Under the pieces are notes generated by a model. That model saw only the letters and a list, made by a program, of their open reading frames with translations. It did not search any database and had not been told where the DNA came from. A DNA stretch of 64,000 bases from the NCBI RefSeq assembly GCF_001570985.1, contig NZ_BCSS01000003.1:1-64000 (forward strand). The letters are read 5' to 3'. The translations under genes and the position numbers were made by a program. Below are positions 36,590 through 45,703 of this stretch, in pieces. How positions within the stretch are numbered: the first letter of the stretch is position 1; each line of letters begins with the position of its first letter. Origin of the DNA: Janibacter limosus NBRC 16128 (GTDB lineage Bacteria > Actinomycetota > Actinomycetes > Actinomycetales > Dermatophilaceae).

Positions 36590-37177
36590 GTGATTGCCGC
36601 TCGGACGATGGTCACCGCAGGCGTCATCGCCGCGACCGGTCTCTTGGCCAGCGCGTGCGGAGGACAAGCGGAGTCCGAGGAGTCGGCGACCTCCCCCCTT
36701 CCGTCCAAGGATGCCGGTGAGGTCCAGGTCGCTGAGGTCTTCCGCGACTACTGGCGCCTGAGCAACGAGGCCAACCCGTCCGAGCCCCCGAGCACGGAGC
36801 TCAAGGCGGTGCTGGGCGCCGAGTCCTACGAGCGACAGGCCGAGTCGGCCAAGGTCTTTCCCGCTGTGACCGTCAGGGGCAAGGACGAGCTCACGGCGAG
36901 TGAGACCAGGACCTCTTCCGACACCAAGGCGACGGTCGAGGTCTGTTATGAGGTCCACCGGCAGCTCATTGCCAAGAAGGCTTACGACAACGGCACCGAG
37001 ACCGTCCCCGCCGGGACCAACCTCCGCACCGATCGCAACGGCAAACCGATCAAGGACGGCACCGAGATGGTCAACCTGATCACCTTCGAGCGTGCGACGA
37101 CCTCCTCCGACTGGCAGGTCAGCGCCACCGAGGTCGGCTACAAGTCAACCTGCGACCTGGACAAGGAAGCATCATGA
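36590..37177 (+). CDS. Secreted lipoprotein, cassette copy 1
   Basis: 195 residues, GTG start after GGAGA. The signal peptide ends in a lipobox (LLASAC, cysteine at residue 23). The mature part is a short Ser/Glu linker and an alpha/beta domain with two cysteines (VEVCYEVH and KSTCDL). The pattern of a helix, then FRDYWRL and strands with an SDWQVSATEV turn, suggests an NTF2-like fold, but this is inference. It is divergent from Tad locus 1 and its end overlaps the secreted protein at 37174. Related copies lie at 40302-40901 and, decayed, at 38861-39343. Confidence 0.75.
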   Translation: MIAARTMVTAGVIAATGLLASACGGQAESEESATSPLPSKDAGEVQVAEVFRDYWRLSNEANPSEPPSTELKAVLGAESYERQAESAKVFPAVTVRGKDELTASETRTSSDTKATVEVCYEVHRQLIAKKAYDNGTETVPAGTNLRTDRNGKPIKDGTEMVNLITFERATTSSDWQVSATEVGYKSTCDLDKEAS

Positions 37178-38082
37178 TGACGATCTCCCGGATGGCTGCC
37201 TGCGCTCTCCTGCCCGCGGCGATGGCGCTGGCCACGGCTGCGCCCGCTCAGGCCCACCATGAGACGAAGCAGGTCTGCGACGAGCAGGGAAATTGCACCA
37301 CGATCGCCGTGTCCCACGAGGAGACGCGGACCGAGGAGCCTGGGTCCGAGGAGACCTCGTCCCCACAAGCTCCATCCACGGGCACCACCCCGAGCGGTCC
37401 CTCCGAGCCCGGGTACGAGCCGTCGTTCGACATGAACGACTACGACCGCGAGGCGGCACTGGCAGAGTGGGAGAGGCAGGACCCCGGCGCCTTCAACCCG
37501 ATCACCGGAGAGCCCGCAGGGCCACCGCCGTGTGGCGTCCTCGTCGTCCCCTACGCCTACGAGGCCTGCGAGGACGAGGAGACCCCCGAGGCCCCCACCG
37601 CTCCGAGGGTGACCATCGAGCAGGTCATCTCGATGGCCATGGCCAAGATCTCGCTCCCCAAGCCTGCCATGGGCTCTGCGCCCTGCGCGGGCGCGGGCTG
37701 CAAGGGCACCGTCGGTGTCCCGGTGTGGTTCTGGCTGGAGGGCAACCAGTGGAGGACCTACAGCGACAGCGCCAGCGCAGGAGATCTCACCGTGAGCGTC
37801 AGCGCCAAGCCGTCCAAGGTGGTGTGGTCACTCGGTGACGGTCAGTCGGTCACCTGCACCAGTGCCGGTACGCCCTACACCTCGAGCATGGGTTGGGCCT
37901 CGAGCCCCGACTGCGGGCTGCCCAACGGCTACACCAAGGCCGGCAACTACACCGCCACCGCGACCATCACCTACGACGTGACCTTCGGCGGGGACGCAAC
38001 CGGCAGCACCACGGTCACGCGCACCTCGACCGAGCAGGTCACGGTGGGCGAGTACCAGGCGGTCACCTCCAAGAGAGGCTGA
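37174..38082 (+). CDS. Secreted PKD-like protein, cassette copy 1
   Basis: 302 residues. A signal peptide (ALLPAAMALATAAPAQA) is followed by an acidic, Pro/Thr-rich region and, from about residue 160, CKGTVGVPVWFWLEG, then VVWSLGDGQSVTC, a beta-sandwich resembling a PKD-like fold. The C-terminus ends with TRTSTEQVTVGEYQAV, a stretch conserved in all three copies of the cassette. It is translated in overlap with the lipoprotein and so likely acts with it. No enzyme motif is present. It could be an adhesin or a pilus-associated surface protein. Confidence 0.7.
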   Translation: MMTISRMAACALLPAAMALATAAPAQAHHETKQVCDEQGNCTTIAVSHEETRTEEPGSEETSSPQAPSTGTTPSGPSEPGYEPSFDMNDYDREAALAEWERQDPGAFNPITGEPAGPPPCGVLVVPYAYEACEDEETPEAPTAPRVTIEQVISMAMAKISLPKPAMGSAPCAGAGCKGTVGVPVWFWLEGNQWRTYSDSASAGDLTVSVSAKPSKVVWSLGDGQSVTCTSAGTPYTSSMGWASSPDCGLPNGYTKAGNYTATATITYDVTFGGDATGSTTVTRTSTEQVTVGEYQAVTSKRG

Positions 38083-38090
38083 CGCGACCG

Positions 38091-38876
38091 TCAGCTGGTC
38101 GTGGCCACGCTCTGCAGCTCCCCGACGGTGACCTGCTCGGTCGACGACCGCGTCTGGGTCGCCGATCCCCTCTCGTCGCCTGACCACGAGATCTCCCACA
38201 CGTATGACTCCGTCAACGTGTAGGTACCCGCGGCCTTCCACCCTGCCTCGAACCCGCAGTCCGGCGCGGACCACCCGTGCACATCCTTGTCGTACGGGGT
38301 CCCCGTTCCCTCGCACACCGTCGTCTGCCCGTCACCGAGCGACCACTTCACCTTCGACACCCTCGCCGTCGCCGTGATCGAGAACGGCCCGGCTGTCGCA
38401 GACGCGGAGTCCGACGGCAGGTGCCGGCATCTCGATCTTGCCCAGCCAGAGCGATCTGACGCACGACGGCAGCCGACGTGGCCGCGGCCTGCCCGGCCCC
38501 GGCATCCGTCGGCACGACGCCAGCGCAGATCGGGACGAGCGGGACGGCGAACGGGTTGCCTGCCGCGGCTCCCATACAGGCTCCGATCCACTGGGCCTGG
38601 GTCATCCGATCCTGGACGGACAGGGCGCTTTCCGCGCCCTCGGCCGCGGACCCGCCACCCTGGTGTCCGCCATGGGTGGCCGGGGACCTGACAGTGCGCG
38701 TGGACTCCGCTTGGAGCAGACCCGCCCCTCTCCAGGTCGAAGCCGCTGCCCCCCCTGCCCCGCTTGGACACCTCGGTGCTGGCCTCAGTGTGGAGGCCGA
38801 CGGCGGTGGCGGCGTGCGCCGATGGTCCCGCGAGCACACCGATCGCCACAGTCAGGGCCATCACGTGTCGTCGCAC
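38091..38876 (-). pseudogene. Decayed secreted PKD-like protein, cassette copy 2
   Basis: The reading frame is still open (262 codons from GTG 38876) but its middle is scrambled. The signal peptide (VMALTVAIGVLAGPSAHA) and the last 100 residues (TATARVSKVKWSLGDGQTTV to TEQVTVGELQSVATTS) are in one frame, while the middle (TQAQWIGACMGAAAGNPF, then SAAVVRQIALAGQ) matches copy 3 only in another. A run of seven C at 38749-38755 is near the first shift; the second coincides with a deletion of the CRGTVGVPVW region. A double sequencing error is possible, but the deletion argues for real decay. Confidence 0.72.
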
Positions 38877-39343
38877 GACGCCTCCTTCGCTTCCTTGCCG
38901 GTCAGTCGTTGCGACCGATCCACCTGCCAAGACTCCCGCTCGTCCGAGGTCACATGGCTACGGAGGTAGACAGCCTCGTGGCGCCCCTTGGGCAGGGGCT
39001 TGCTGGTGTCATCGGGATAGGAGGTGACGTCCTTGCCCGCTGTGTCATAGCCGGACGGTGCTCACGACGCACACGTACATGGACAACTCCCACCCACCCG
39101 CGGCATCGGGGTCCGACTCGGCCACGTGCATCGAGGTGGTCTCGACCTTGCCCTTGGTCGTGACGCCGGCCTTCTTCAGCTTCGCGAGGTTGTCGTTGTA
39201 CGCCTGGCGGTAGCGATCGCTGATCCAGTCGGCACGGACGACGAACTCGTGGTGGAGTCGTTGGCGTCGGAACCTCCGCCGCATCCGGCGAGGCTGAGCA
39301 TGAGGACCGGACAGACCGCGATCAGATGGCTCGCGTGACGCAT
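38861..39343 (-). pseudogene. Decayed lipoprotein, cassette copy 2
   Basis: The start (ATG 39343) gives a signal peptide with a lipobox (LMLSLAGC). The continuation lies in other frames: YRQAYNDNLAKLKKAGVTTK to MYVCVVSTVR, then after another one-base shift YDTAGKDVTSYPDDTSKPLP to EASCDDT and stop. About 35 residues present in copy 3 after the lipobox are missing. The end overlaps the start of the decayed secreted gene, as in the intact pair at 39436-40901. Confidence 0.7.
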
Positions 39344-39435
39344 CGACTTCCTCTCGTAGGTCGTCCGCGCGGTACCTGTCACGTCGCCATGGGCAGACCG
39401 CTGGGCGCACGCACTGGGGAGGATTCCCCTCTGGG

Positions 39436-40314
39436 TCAGCCCGTCGTCGCCACGCTCTGCAGCTCACCCACCGTGACCTGCTCGGTCGTTGACAGGTTCT
39501 GTGTTGCCGATCCCCTAGCAGAGCCCGACCACGTGATCTCCCAGACGTACGTGGCTGTCAACGTGTGCGTGCCGCTCTGCTTCCACCCGGCGTCGAAACC
39601 GCATGCCGGTGAAGACCAGCCATCACGCTCGGGGTCGTACGCCGTCCCTACGCCGTCACACGTCACGCTCTGACCATCGCCCAGGGACCACTTCACCTTC
39701 GACACCTTCGCCGTCGCCGTGATCGTGTACGGACCCGCAGTCACCGTCGCCGACTCCGACGGCAACGAACCCGTGCCATCACCGACCCACAACCACACCG
39801 GCACACCCACCGTGCCACGACACGCACCCGGCGCGGACAGACACGGGGACGCGCCGATTTCCGGCGCCCCCATGTTGATGCGAGCAATCGCGACCTGACG
39901 CACCTGATTCACCGTCAGAGGCGGCGTCCCCGGCGTAGCCGGGTCGGCGTCTTCCGCTACGTCCGGCAACCCTGCCACGCACTGGATCGACAGCGCGTCA
40001 CGGTTCGGTCCCCGCCTGCAGTTGTCCAAGAGTTCGTTGTACACCTCGCGCGTCACCGTGCGCCGAGGGGGTTTCGACGAGCCATCGCCGCCTCCTGTGC
40101 GAGAGTCATCGCCCGCGTCTCCGGGGGGATCCCCGTGCTCCCCCTCACGCGACGGACCATCTTGGGGGCATTCCTTGACGACGAAGACGCTGGTCCGCCC
40201 CACGGTCACCCACGATCCACACTGCTTGGTGGAGGTGGTCACGTCCGCCGATGCTGCGGATGCAGATGCGAGCACGACAATGGTGGCGAATACCCCGGCA
40301 ATCAGTCTGCGCAT
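39436..40314 (-). CDS. Secreted PKD-like protein, cassette copy 3
   Basis: 292 residues from the ATG at 40314, with GAGGAG five bases upstream. Signal peptide (GVFATIVVLASASAASA), acidic linker, VYNELLDNCRRGPNRDAL, then CRGTVGVPVWLWVGDG and the beta region with VKWSLGDGQSVTC and WEITWSGSARGSATQ; the end TTEQVTVGELQSVATTG matches the decayed copy almost exactly. It overlaps the lipoprotein end by 13 bases. No known function. Confidence 0.72.
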   Translation of the reverse strand: MRRLIAGVFATIVVLASASAASADVTTSTKQCGSWVTVGRTSVFVVKECPQDGPSREGEHGDPPGDAGDDSRTGGGDGSSKPPRRTVTREVYNELLDNCRRGPNRDALSIQCVAGLPDVAEDADPATPGTPPLTVNQVRQVAIARINMGAPEIGASPCLSAPGACRGTVGVPVWLWVGDGTGSLPSESATVTAGPYTITATAKVSKVKWSLGDGQSVTCDGVGTAYDPERDGWSSPACGFDAGWKQSGTHTLTATYVWEITWSGSARGSATQNLSTTEQVTVGELQSVATTG

Positions 40315-40901
40315 GGCGACTCCTCTGCCTTCTTGCCCTTCACGAGCTGAGTGTTGTTCAACTGCCATGTCTTACCGCCATCGGGTGTCGTGTAGCTGTC
40401 CAGGAACACTTCGTGCCGGGGCCCCTTGGGGAGCGTCTCTGCCGGGTTCTCCGGATCTGTCGTAGCGTCCTTGCCGTCGATGTACACACGCTGGGTCGAC
40501 ACGGCGCAGTTGTAGACGGTGACGTCCCATCCCCCGGGTGCGTCGGGCTTCGACGACGCGAGGTGGAGGGACGATGAGCTGACCTTCCCCTTCACGACAG
40601 CCCCGATGTCCCGGTACTCGGCCAGGCCATCGTTGTACTTCTTCCGGTACGCAGCCGTGGCCCAAGCCGCCGTGTCAGGGATCGTCGCGTTCGGTTCGAC
40701 GGCGTTGAAGGCCGTGTTGGCCTTTTGGACCTGGTCCATGACGTGGTCCTCGTCGTAGGTGGGCTGCGACGAGGTGCTGCTGGAGAACGTGGTCGAAGAC
40801 TCTGTCGTCTCGCCGCCGCCGTTGTCACCACACCCGGCCACCGTCGTCATGAGGGCAGCGCACAGGGCGGCCGCCCCCGTCAATTCGCGCACTTCGCGCA
40901 T
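40302..40901 (-). CDS. Secreted lipoprotein, cassette copy 3
   Basis: 199 residues from ATG 40901, six bases after GGAGG (the ATG at 40907 abuts the site). Lipobox in MTTVAGC, then a Thr/Ser-rich linker and a domain with WATAAYRKKYNDGLAEYRDI, VTVYNCAVSTQRVYIDG, WQLNNTQLVKG and a closing cysteine (SPCAD). The two spaced cysteines and the overall length are shared with copies 1 and 2. It is coupled to the secreted protein encoded next. Confidence 0.75.
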   Translation of the reverse strand: MREVRELTGAAALCAALMTTVAGCGDNGGGETTESSTTFSSSTSSQPTYDEDHVMDQVQKANTAFNAVEPNATIPDTAAWATAAYRKKYNDGLAEYRDIGAVVKGKVSSSSLHLASSKPDAPGGWDVTVYNCAVSTQRVYIDGKDATTDPENPAETLPKGPRHEVFLDSYTTPDGGKTWQLNNTQLVKGKKAEESPCAD

Positions 40902-41080
40902 CAGCATCCTCCCCGTTCTCGGCCGAGGATACAGAGTCCCCGAGCCCAGTCCAACCCATCGCAGGCGATGTTCCAGCGCATCCTGCACGTCGCGGACGTC
41001 GGGTGACCGAGCCCGTTACACGCCCATTTGTTGCTCCCCACGCTAGGGGCAATCAGGCACATGCGCAGTGGGGAGGACTA

Positions 41081-41096
41081 CCCGTCTGGCGACGGG
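41081..41096 (-). terminator. Short hairpin downstream of prfB
   Basis: CCCGTC and GACGGG pair around a TGGC loop, nine bases after the prfB stop on the minus strand. Six-base stem without T-tract, so a weak candidate. Confidence 0.4.
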
Positions 41097-41104
41097 CAGC
41101 CGGC

Positions 41105-42217
41105 TCAGTCCTCGGACTTGGCCTGCTCGATGCGCCAGCGGATGCCCGCCTCGATGAAGGCGTCGATCTCACCGTCGAAGACACCGGACGGGTTACCGGT
41201 CTCGTGCTCGGTGCGCAGGTCCTTGACCATCTGGTACGGGTTCAGCACGTAGGAACGCATCTGGTCGCCCCACGTCGCCTTGACGTCGCCAGCGAGCTCC
41301 TTGCGCTCGGCGGCCTCCTCGGCCTTCTTCGCCAGGAGCAGTCGAGACTGCATGACGCGCAGGGCTGCGGCGCGGTTCTGGATCTGCGACTTCTCGTTCT
41401 GCATCGACACGACGATGCCGGTCGGGATGTGCGTCATGCGCACGGCCGAGTCCGTGGTGTTGACCGACTGGCCACCGGGGCCCGAGGAGCGGAAGACATC
41501 GATCTTCAGCTCGTTGTCGGGGATGTCGATGGAGTCGGTGCCCTCGATGAGCGGGATGACCTCGACGGCGGCGAAGGAGGTCTGACGACGGCCTTGGTTG
41601 TCGAAGGGCGAGATGCGCACCAGGCGGTGGGTCCCTGCTTCGACCGAGAGGTTGCCGTAGGCGTAGGGGACGTTGACCTCGAAGGTGGCGGACTTCAGCC
41701 CCGCCTCCTCCGCGTAGGAGGTGTCCATGACCTTGGTCGGGTAGCCGTGCCGCTCGGCCCAGCGCAAGTACATGCGCATGAGCATCTCGGCGAAGTCCGC
41801 GGCATCGACGCCACCGGCGCCGGCGCGGATCGTCACGACGGCCGAGCGCTCGTCGTACTCCCCCGACAGCAGCGTGCGGACCTCGAGCAGGCCGACCGCC
41901 TTGGTGATCTTGGTCAGCTCGGCCTCGGCCTCGGCCAGCGTCTCGGCGTCGCGCTCCTCCTGGCCGAGCTCGACGAGGGCCTCGAGGTCGTCGATGCGCG
42001 CGTCCATGGTGTTGATGCGCTCGAGCTCGTGGTTGGCGCGGGACAGGGCCGAGGTCACGCCCTGGGCCTTGTCCGGGTCATCCCACAGGTCGGGGGCGGC
42101 GGCTTGCTCCTCCAGGTCGGCGATCTGCACCTCGAGAGCAGGCACGTTCGTGACCTCGCGCACCGAGCCCATGGTCGTGCGGAGGTTTTTGATCTCGGTC
42201 TCGAAGTCGACAGCCAC
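41105..42217 (-). CDS. prfB: Peptide chain release factor 2
   Basis: 370 residues. The tRNA-mimic motif [17 protein letters not shown] carries GGQ, and [14 protein letters not shown] has the SPF tripeptide that reads UGA and UAA. It ends translation at those codons. The GTG at 42217 (MAVDFETEI) is the standard start, with AAGGTGG upstream; the open frame continues further but is not conserved. The programmed frameshift of many bacterial prfB genes is absent: there is no in-frame early TGA. Confidence 0.97.
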   Translation of the reverse strand: MAVDFETEIKNLRTTMGSVREVTNVPALEVQIADLEEQAAAPDLWDDPDKAQGVTSALSRANHELERINTMDARIDDLEALVELGQEERDAETLAEAEAELTKITKAVGLLEVRTLLSGEYDERSAVVTIRAGAGGVDAADFAEMLMRMYLRWAERHGYPTKVMDTSYAEEAGLKSATFEVNVPYAYGNLSVEAGTHRLVRISPFDNQGRRQTSFAAVEVIPLIEGTDSIDIPDNELKIDVFRSSGPGGQSVNTTDSAVRMTHIPTGIVVSMQNEKSQIQNRAAALRVMQSRLLLAKKAEEAAERKELAGDVKATWGDQMRSYVLNPYQMVKDLRTEHETGNPSGVFDGEIDAFIEAGIRWRIEQAKSED

Positions 42218-42371
42218 AGCACGCCACCTTACGGCAGGCACGGAGACGGGCCACCACCCCCGCCGCCGGCCCTCGGGTGCTCCAGCGAGTCCCTGGAGCC
42301 ACTCGATGAGGTCCGGGACCGATCCACGCGCAACGCGGGACCGTCCCCTCCACGGGTCCACACAGGTGGGG

Positions 42372-43745
42372 CTACCGCGGTTGCGCGCTGACCCCTTCCT
42401 CCGGGGAGCTGGAGATGAACTGGTTGACCCACCGCGCGCTGGGGTCGCGGTCGATGAGCAGGCTCTTGAAGAGGAGCGTGAAGGGGATCGCGAGCAGGGC
42501 ACCGAGCGCCCCGAAGACATAGGCCCAGAACATCAACGACAAGAAGGCGGTGCTGCCGTTGATCCCCACCGCGTCACCCGTGAACTTCGGCTGCAGGATC
42601 GTCTGGATGAGGAAGTTGGCGACGCAGTACACGACGATGACCCACACCATCGTCGACACCCCACCCGAGAGCAGCGCGATGAAGGCGGGCGGGATCAGGC
42701 CGAGGACGAAGCCGATGTTGGGGATGTAGTTGGTCACGAAGGACAGCAAGCCGAAGGTCATCGCCAGCGGTACCCCCAGCCACATCAGCGCGATGTAATC
42801 GATGACGGCGACGATGACGCCAAAGACCGTCGAGACGATCCAGTACTTGCGCACCCGGTAGCCGAAGTCGACGAGCGCATCGGCGACATCGGGCTTGTGG
42901 CGGTGGATCGCCGCGAGCCGCCGCGCGAACCCACCGGCGTCCATGACGAGGAAGATCATCACGGTGAGCAGGAAGAGCATGGTCGTGGTCAACCCGGTGA
43001 CCGTGTTGGCCAGCGAGCTGGCCAAGCCGGTGAGGTTGCGCAGGTCGAAGTTGGCGATCGCGTCGTCGATCTCCTGGGCCTCGATCCCCTTGGACGTCAG
43101 GAAGTCGCGCCCATCGGAGACCAAGCCGGTGAAGGTGCTGGTGTACTCCGGCTTGGCCAGCTCGGACGCGAACTTGCTGGCGGCGATCCCGATCGATGCG
43201 CCGAGTGCCGCGAGGATCCCGTAGAGGATCACGATGAGCAGCAGCCCAGCGATCGCTCCCCCGAGGAAACGACGCAGCACCTTGTAGATCGGGTAGACGG
43301 CGATGATCAGCGTGGCGGCGAGGAAGGTCGGGGCGATGATGCCCGCGACCTGCTTGAGTCCGGCGATCGCGATGACGGTCGCGGCCAGGCCGAGCAGGAG
43401 GGTGAGCGTGGGTGGCAGCGAGACACGCGCGGTCGGTCGCATGTCGTCGTGCTCGTGATGCGGCGCGGGAGTGCGCACCTCGCTCACGGGGATCGTCTCG
43501 GCGTCGGCCGCCCCTTCGTCCTCGTCGAGGACCTCACCCTCGCTGGTGTGGACGACCTCGTCCGTGTCTTCGGCCGGCAGGTCCTCGTCCGACTCCGTGG
43601 GGGCCGGCTCCGTGGGCACGGGCTCGGATGACGCGTCGACCTCCTCCGCCTCAGCCGCCTCAGTCAGCGGCTGGTCCTCGGACCGCTCTTGCTCCACGCG
43701 TACACCTCTCCCCGGACGAATGGTGCGGTCATCCCGCGACGTCAT
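42372..43745 (-). CDS. AI-2E (UPF0118) family permease with long acidic N-terminus
   Basis: 457 residues. The first 95 residues are acidic and low complexity; about eight membrane segments follow with the family stretches [20 protein letters not shown] and [20 protein letters not shown]. Members include AI-2 exporters and ion antiporters, so the substrate cannot be inferred. ATG 43745 has GAGGTGA just upstream. Confidence 0.88.
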   Translation of the reverse strand: MTSRDDRTIRPGRGVRVEQERSEDQPLTEAAEAEEVDASSEPVPTEPAPTESDEDLPAEDTDEVVHTSEGEVLDEDEGAADAETIPVSEVRTPAPHHEHDDMRPTARVSLPPTLTLLLGLAATVIAIAGLKQVAGIIAPTFLAATLIIAVYPIYKVLRRFLGGAIAGLLLIVILYGILAALGASIGIAASKFASELAKPEYTSTFTGLVSDGRDFLTSKGIEAQEIDDAIANFDLRNLTGLASSLANTVTGLTTTMLFLLTVMIFLVMDAGGFARRLAAIHRHKPDVADALVDFGYRVRKYWIVSTVFGVIVAVIDYIALMWLGVPLAMTFGLLSFVTNYIPNIGFVLGLIPPAFIALLSGGVSTMVWVIVVYCVANFLIQTILQPKFTGDAVGINGSTAFLSLMFWAYVFGALGALLAIPFTLLFKSLLIDRDPSARWVNQFISSSPEEGVSAQPR

Positions 43746-43964
43746 CGTGTCACCTCGAGCAGTCTCGTGGGACCGCTGTCGGGTCGTGGTTGCTCGGTGG
43801 CCACTGCGGCCCGGGCCCAAGACGCGAGGGTCACCGAGACGGGGCCGCACATCGACCTCCTGCAGACCTGGGCTCGGGCGACGCAACAGTCCCGCAGTCC
43901 TGATCTCTCTTCTGGGTGGTGTACCCGGACCCACGGCAGCCACGCGCCTGTGTCTTAAAAGGGC

Positions 43965-45290
43965 TCATCCCAATCGGGGGTGTAGAAGTTGGGGTCTGAA
44001 GCCGCCGGTCTCGAGCAGGCTTCGGGCGGTGTAGTTGGTCAGGTTGCGGAACCCGAGTGCGGAGCCGCGCAGGTGTTCGAGCCGTCCGTTGAGCGCCTCG
44101 GTCGGCCCGTTGCTGGTGCCGGGTCGTTCGAAGTAGGCGAGCACGTCAGCGGCTCGCTTCTTCAGGGTCCGGCCCAGGGTGGTGAGCTCGGTGAGCACCT
44201 TGGGGACGCCGGCGCTGAGGTCGGTGATCAGCTTCTCCATGAGCTCGCGGCCACGTTGCCGGTCCTCGTGGCGATAGGCGGCGATCATGCGCTGGTAGAC
44301 ACCCCAGGTCGCCTCGACCTCGACGTGAGCGTCATCAACGAACAGCGCGCGTAGCCTGTCGCTCTGCTTGTCGGTGAGCAGGTCCGCGCCGGTGTGCAGC
44401 GTGCGCTGCGACTTGTAGAGCGGGTCGTCCCTGAACCCACGGCGCCCGTGGATCGCGAGTTGGACCCGGCGCCGGCACGTGTCGAGGGCGTCACCGGCCA
44501 AGCCCACGACGTGGAAGGGATCCATCACCGTGACCGAGTCCGGGATCTCCTCTGCAGCGGCGGTCTTGAACCCGGTGAAGCCGTCCATCGCGACCACCTC
44601 GACCGCGTCACGGAAGGCGTCGTCGCGGTCGGCGAGCCAGGTCTTGAACGCCGCCTTCGACCGGCCCTCGACCATGTCCAGCAGCCACGCTGGGCCGGCG
44701 CCATCGCGGACCGGGGTGAGGTCGATGATCACGGTGACGTACTTGTCGCCACGCCTGGTGTGGCGCCAGACGTGCTCATCGACGCCAATGACCTTCACGC
44801 CCTCGAACCGCGTGGGGTCGTTGATCAGCAGCCGCTTGCCTTCGGCCAGGACCGCGTTGTTGGCGGTGTCCCACGCGACCCCGAGTCCCTCGGCGACACG
44901 GGCGACGGTGAGGTGTGCGACCACGATCCCTTCCAGCGCCCACCGCAGCCCGGTGCGCGAGAGCTTCGCGCGTGGCTCCGCCGCGGCGCTGGTGTCTTGG
45001 CGCCACACGTGTCCGCAGTCGGCACAGCGGTAGCGGCGCACTACAACTTCCAGCACGGTCGGTCGCCAGCCCAGCGGCTCGTGGGCCAACCGCCGGATCA
45101 CGGTGTCACGAGCAGCGCCTTCGCTGCCGCACCGTCGGCACCACTGATCTGGTTCCACCACGCGGCACGCGAGGACCGCACGATCCGGTTCAAGTCGTTG
45201 CCCGGTCACGCTCAGACCGAGGCCGTCGAGTCGAGCGAAGGCGGTCAGGTCAGGGCGGCCGAAGCCGGCCGGCGGGGTAGCGTCGGACAC
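43965..45290 (-). CDS. ISL3-family transposase
   Basis: 441 residues, full length and without frameshifts. An N-terminal zinc ribbon (CRRCGSEGA to YRCADCGHVW), a central helix-turn-helix region and the DDE domain follow: GVDEHVWRH (first Asp), VVAMDGFTGFK and VMDPFHVVG (second Asp region), and GTSNGPTEALNGRLEHLRG (Glu). It should catalyse transposition. The start is a GTG at 45290, inside one arm of an inverted repeat, with no ribosome binding site at normal distance (see findings). Confidence 0.95.
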   Translation of the reverse strand: MSDATPPAGFGRPDLTAFARLDGLGLSVTGQRLEPDRAVLACRVVEPDQWCRRCGSEGAARDTVIRRLAHEPLGWRPTVLEVVVRRYRCADCGHVWRQDTSAAAEPRAKLSRTGLRWALEGIVVAHLTVARVAEGLGVAWDTANNAVLAEGKRLLINDPTRFEGVKVIGVDEHVWRHTRRGDKYVTVIIDLTPVRDGAGPAWLLDMVEGRSKAAFKTWLADRDDAFRDAVEVVAMDGFTGFKTAAAEEIPDSVTVMDPFHVVGLAGDALDTCRRRVQLAIHGRRGFRDDPLYKSQRTLHTGADLLTDKQSDRLRALFVDDAHVEVEATWGVYQRMIAAYRHEDRQRGRELMEKLITDLSAGVPKVLTELTTLGRTLKKRAADVLAYFERPGTSNGPTEALNGRLEHLRGSALGFRNLTNYTARSLLETGGFRPQLLHPRLG

Positions 45291-45347
45291 GTCGAGGTCT
45301 TTCGGATGGATGGCGTAGGAACCTCCGTCGTCGGGAGACCTCGACGT
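45289..45347 (-). repeat. 12-bp inverted repeat covering the transposase start
   Basis: ACGTCGAGGTCT (45289-45300) and AGACCTCGACGT (45336-45347) are perfect inverted arms with a 35-base loop that contains GGAGG. The transposase GTG overlaps the end of one arm, so a folded mRNA would hide it. Confidence 0.75.
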
Positions 45348-45631
45348 CTATCTGCGGACCGACGCGCCCGGCCGACCTACACCGTCATCGGGGAAACCCC
45401 TGAAACGTCTTCGACGACGACGGGACCGGCTAGGAGGAGGGCGCGGTGAGCTAAAAGAATGGAGCTTGCTCGGCTTCGACGCCGCCGCAAGCTCCGGTGA
45501 AACGGTCGGTACTGGTCGGTCGTCGTCGGTCACCACCGGATGGCGGCGCCCCCCACTCTCGGCGTTTGCGCAGGTCAGCGGCTCGTTCGCCCAGTGGGCG
45601 CATCAAGGGATAGACGCAAAGCCGACGTGAT

Positions 45632-45662
45632 TAGGTCGTCGGTTCGATTCCGACAGGCGGCT
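45632..45662 (+). other. tRNA 3'-end fragment (possible attachment-site remnant)
   Basis: A T-arm (GTCGG-TTCGATT-CCGAC, 45638-45654) is followed by AGGCGGC plus T as the 3' acceptor strand and discriminator. The matching 5' acceptor GCCGCCT and a D-arm are absent upstream, so this is the 3' part of a tRNA gene only. The acceptor and T-arm recall tRNA-Thr, but the anticodon is not preserved. Such fragments mark one end of elements integrated at tRNA genes. Confidence 0.6.
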
Positions 45663-45673
45663 CTGGCGAACAG

Positions 45674-45703
45674 CCCCTGACCTGCGGAAACGCAGGGCAG
45701 GGG
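45674..45703 (+). terminator. Hairpin after the tRNA fragment
   Basis: CCCCTG-A-CCTGCG and CGCAGG-G-CAGGGG pair around a GAAA tetraloop, 12 bases after the tRNA fragment. It looks like the original terminator of the broken tRNA gene. Confidence 0.7.

Larger units (their letters stand above)
43961..45347 (-). mobile_element. ISL3-family insertion sequence
   Basis: It comprises the transposase gene plus short ends. The left end GGGCTCATCCCAATCGG (43961-43977) contains the stop codon. The right end is placed after the inverted repeat 45289-45300 / 45336-45347; it is uncertain because no inverted copy of the left end is found there. Such a copy (13 bases) lies instead at 47849-47861. Confidence 0.7.

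Noticed and set aside
41105-42217. Programmed frameshift in prfB
   Set aside because: The frame is continuous from GTG 42217 and no early TGA with a slippery site is seen.
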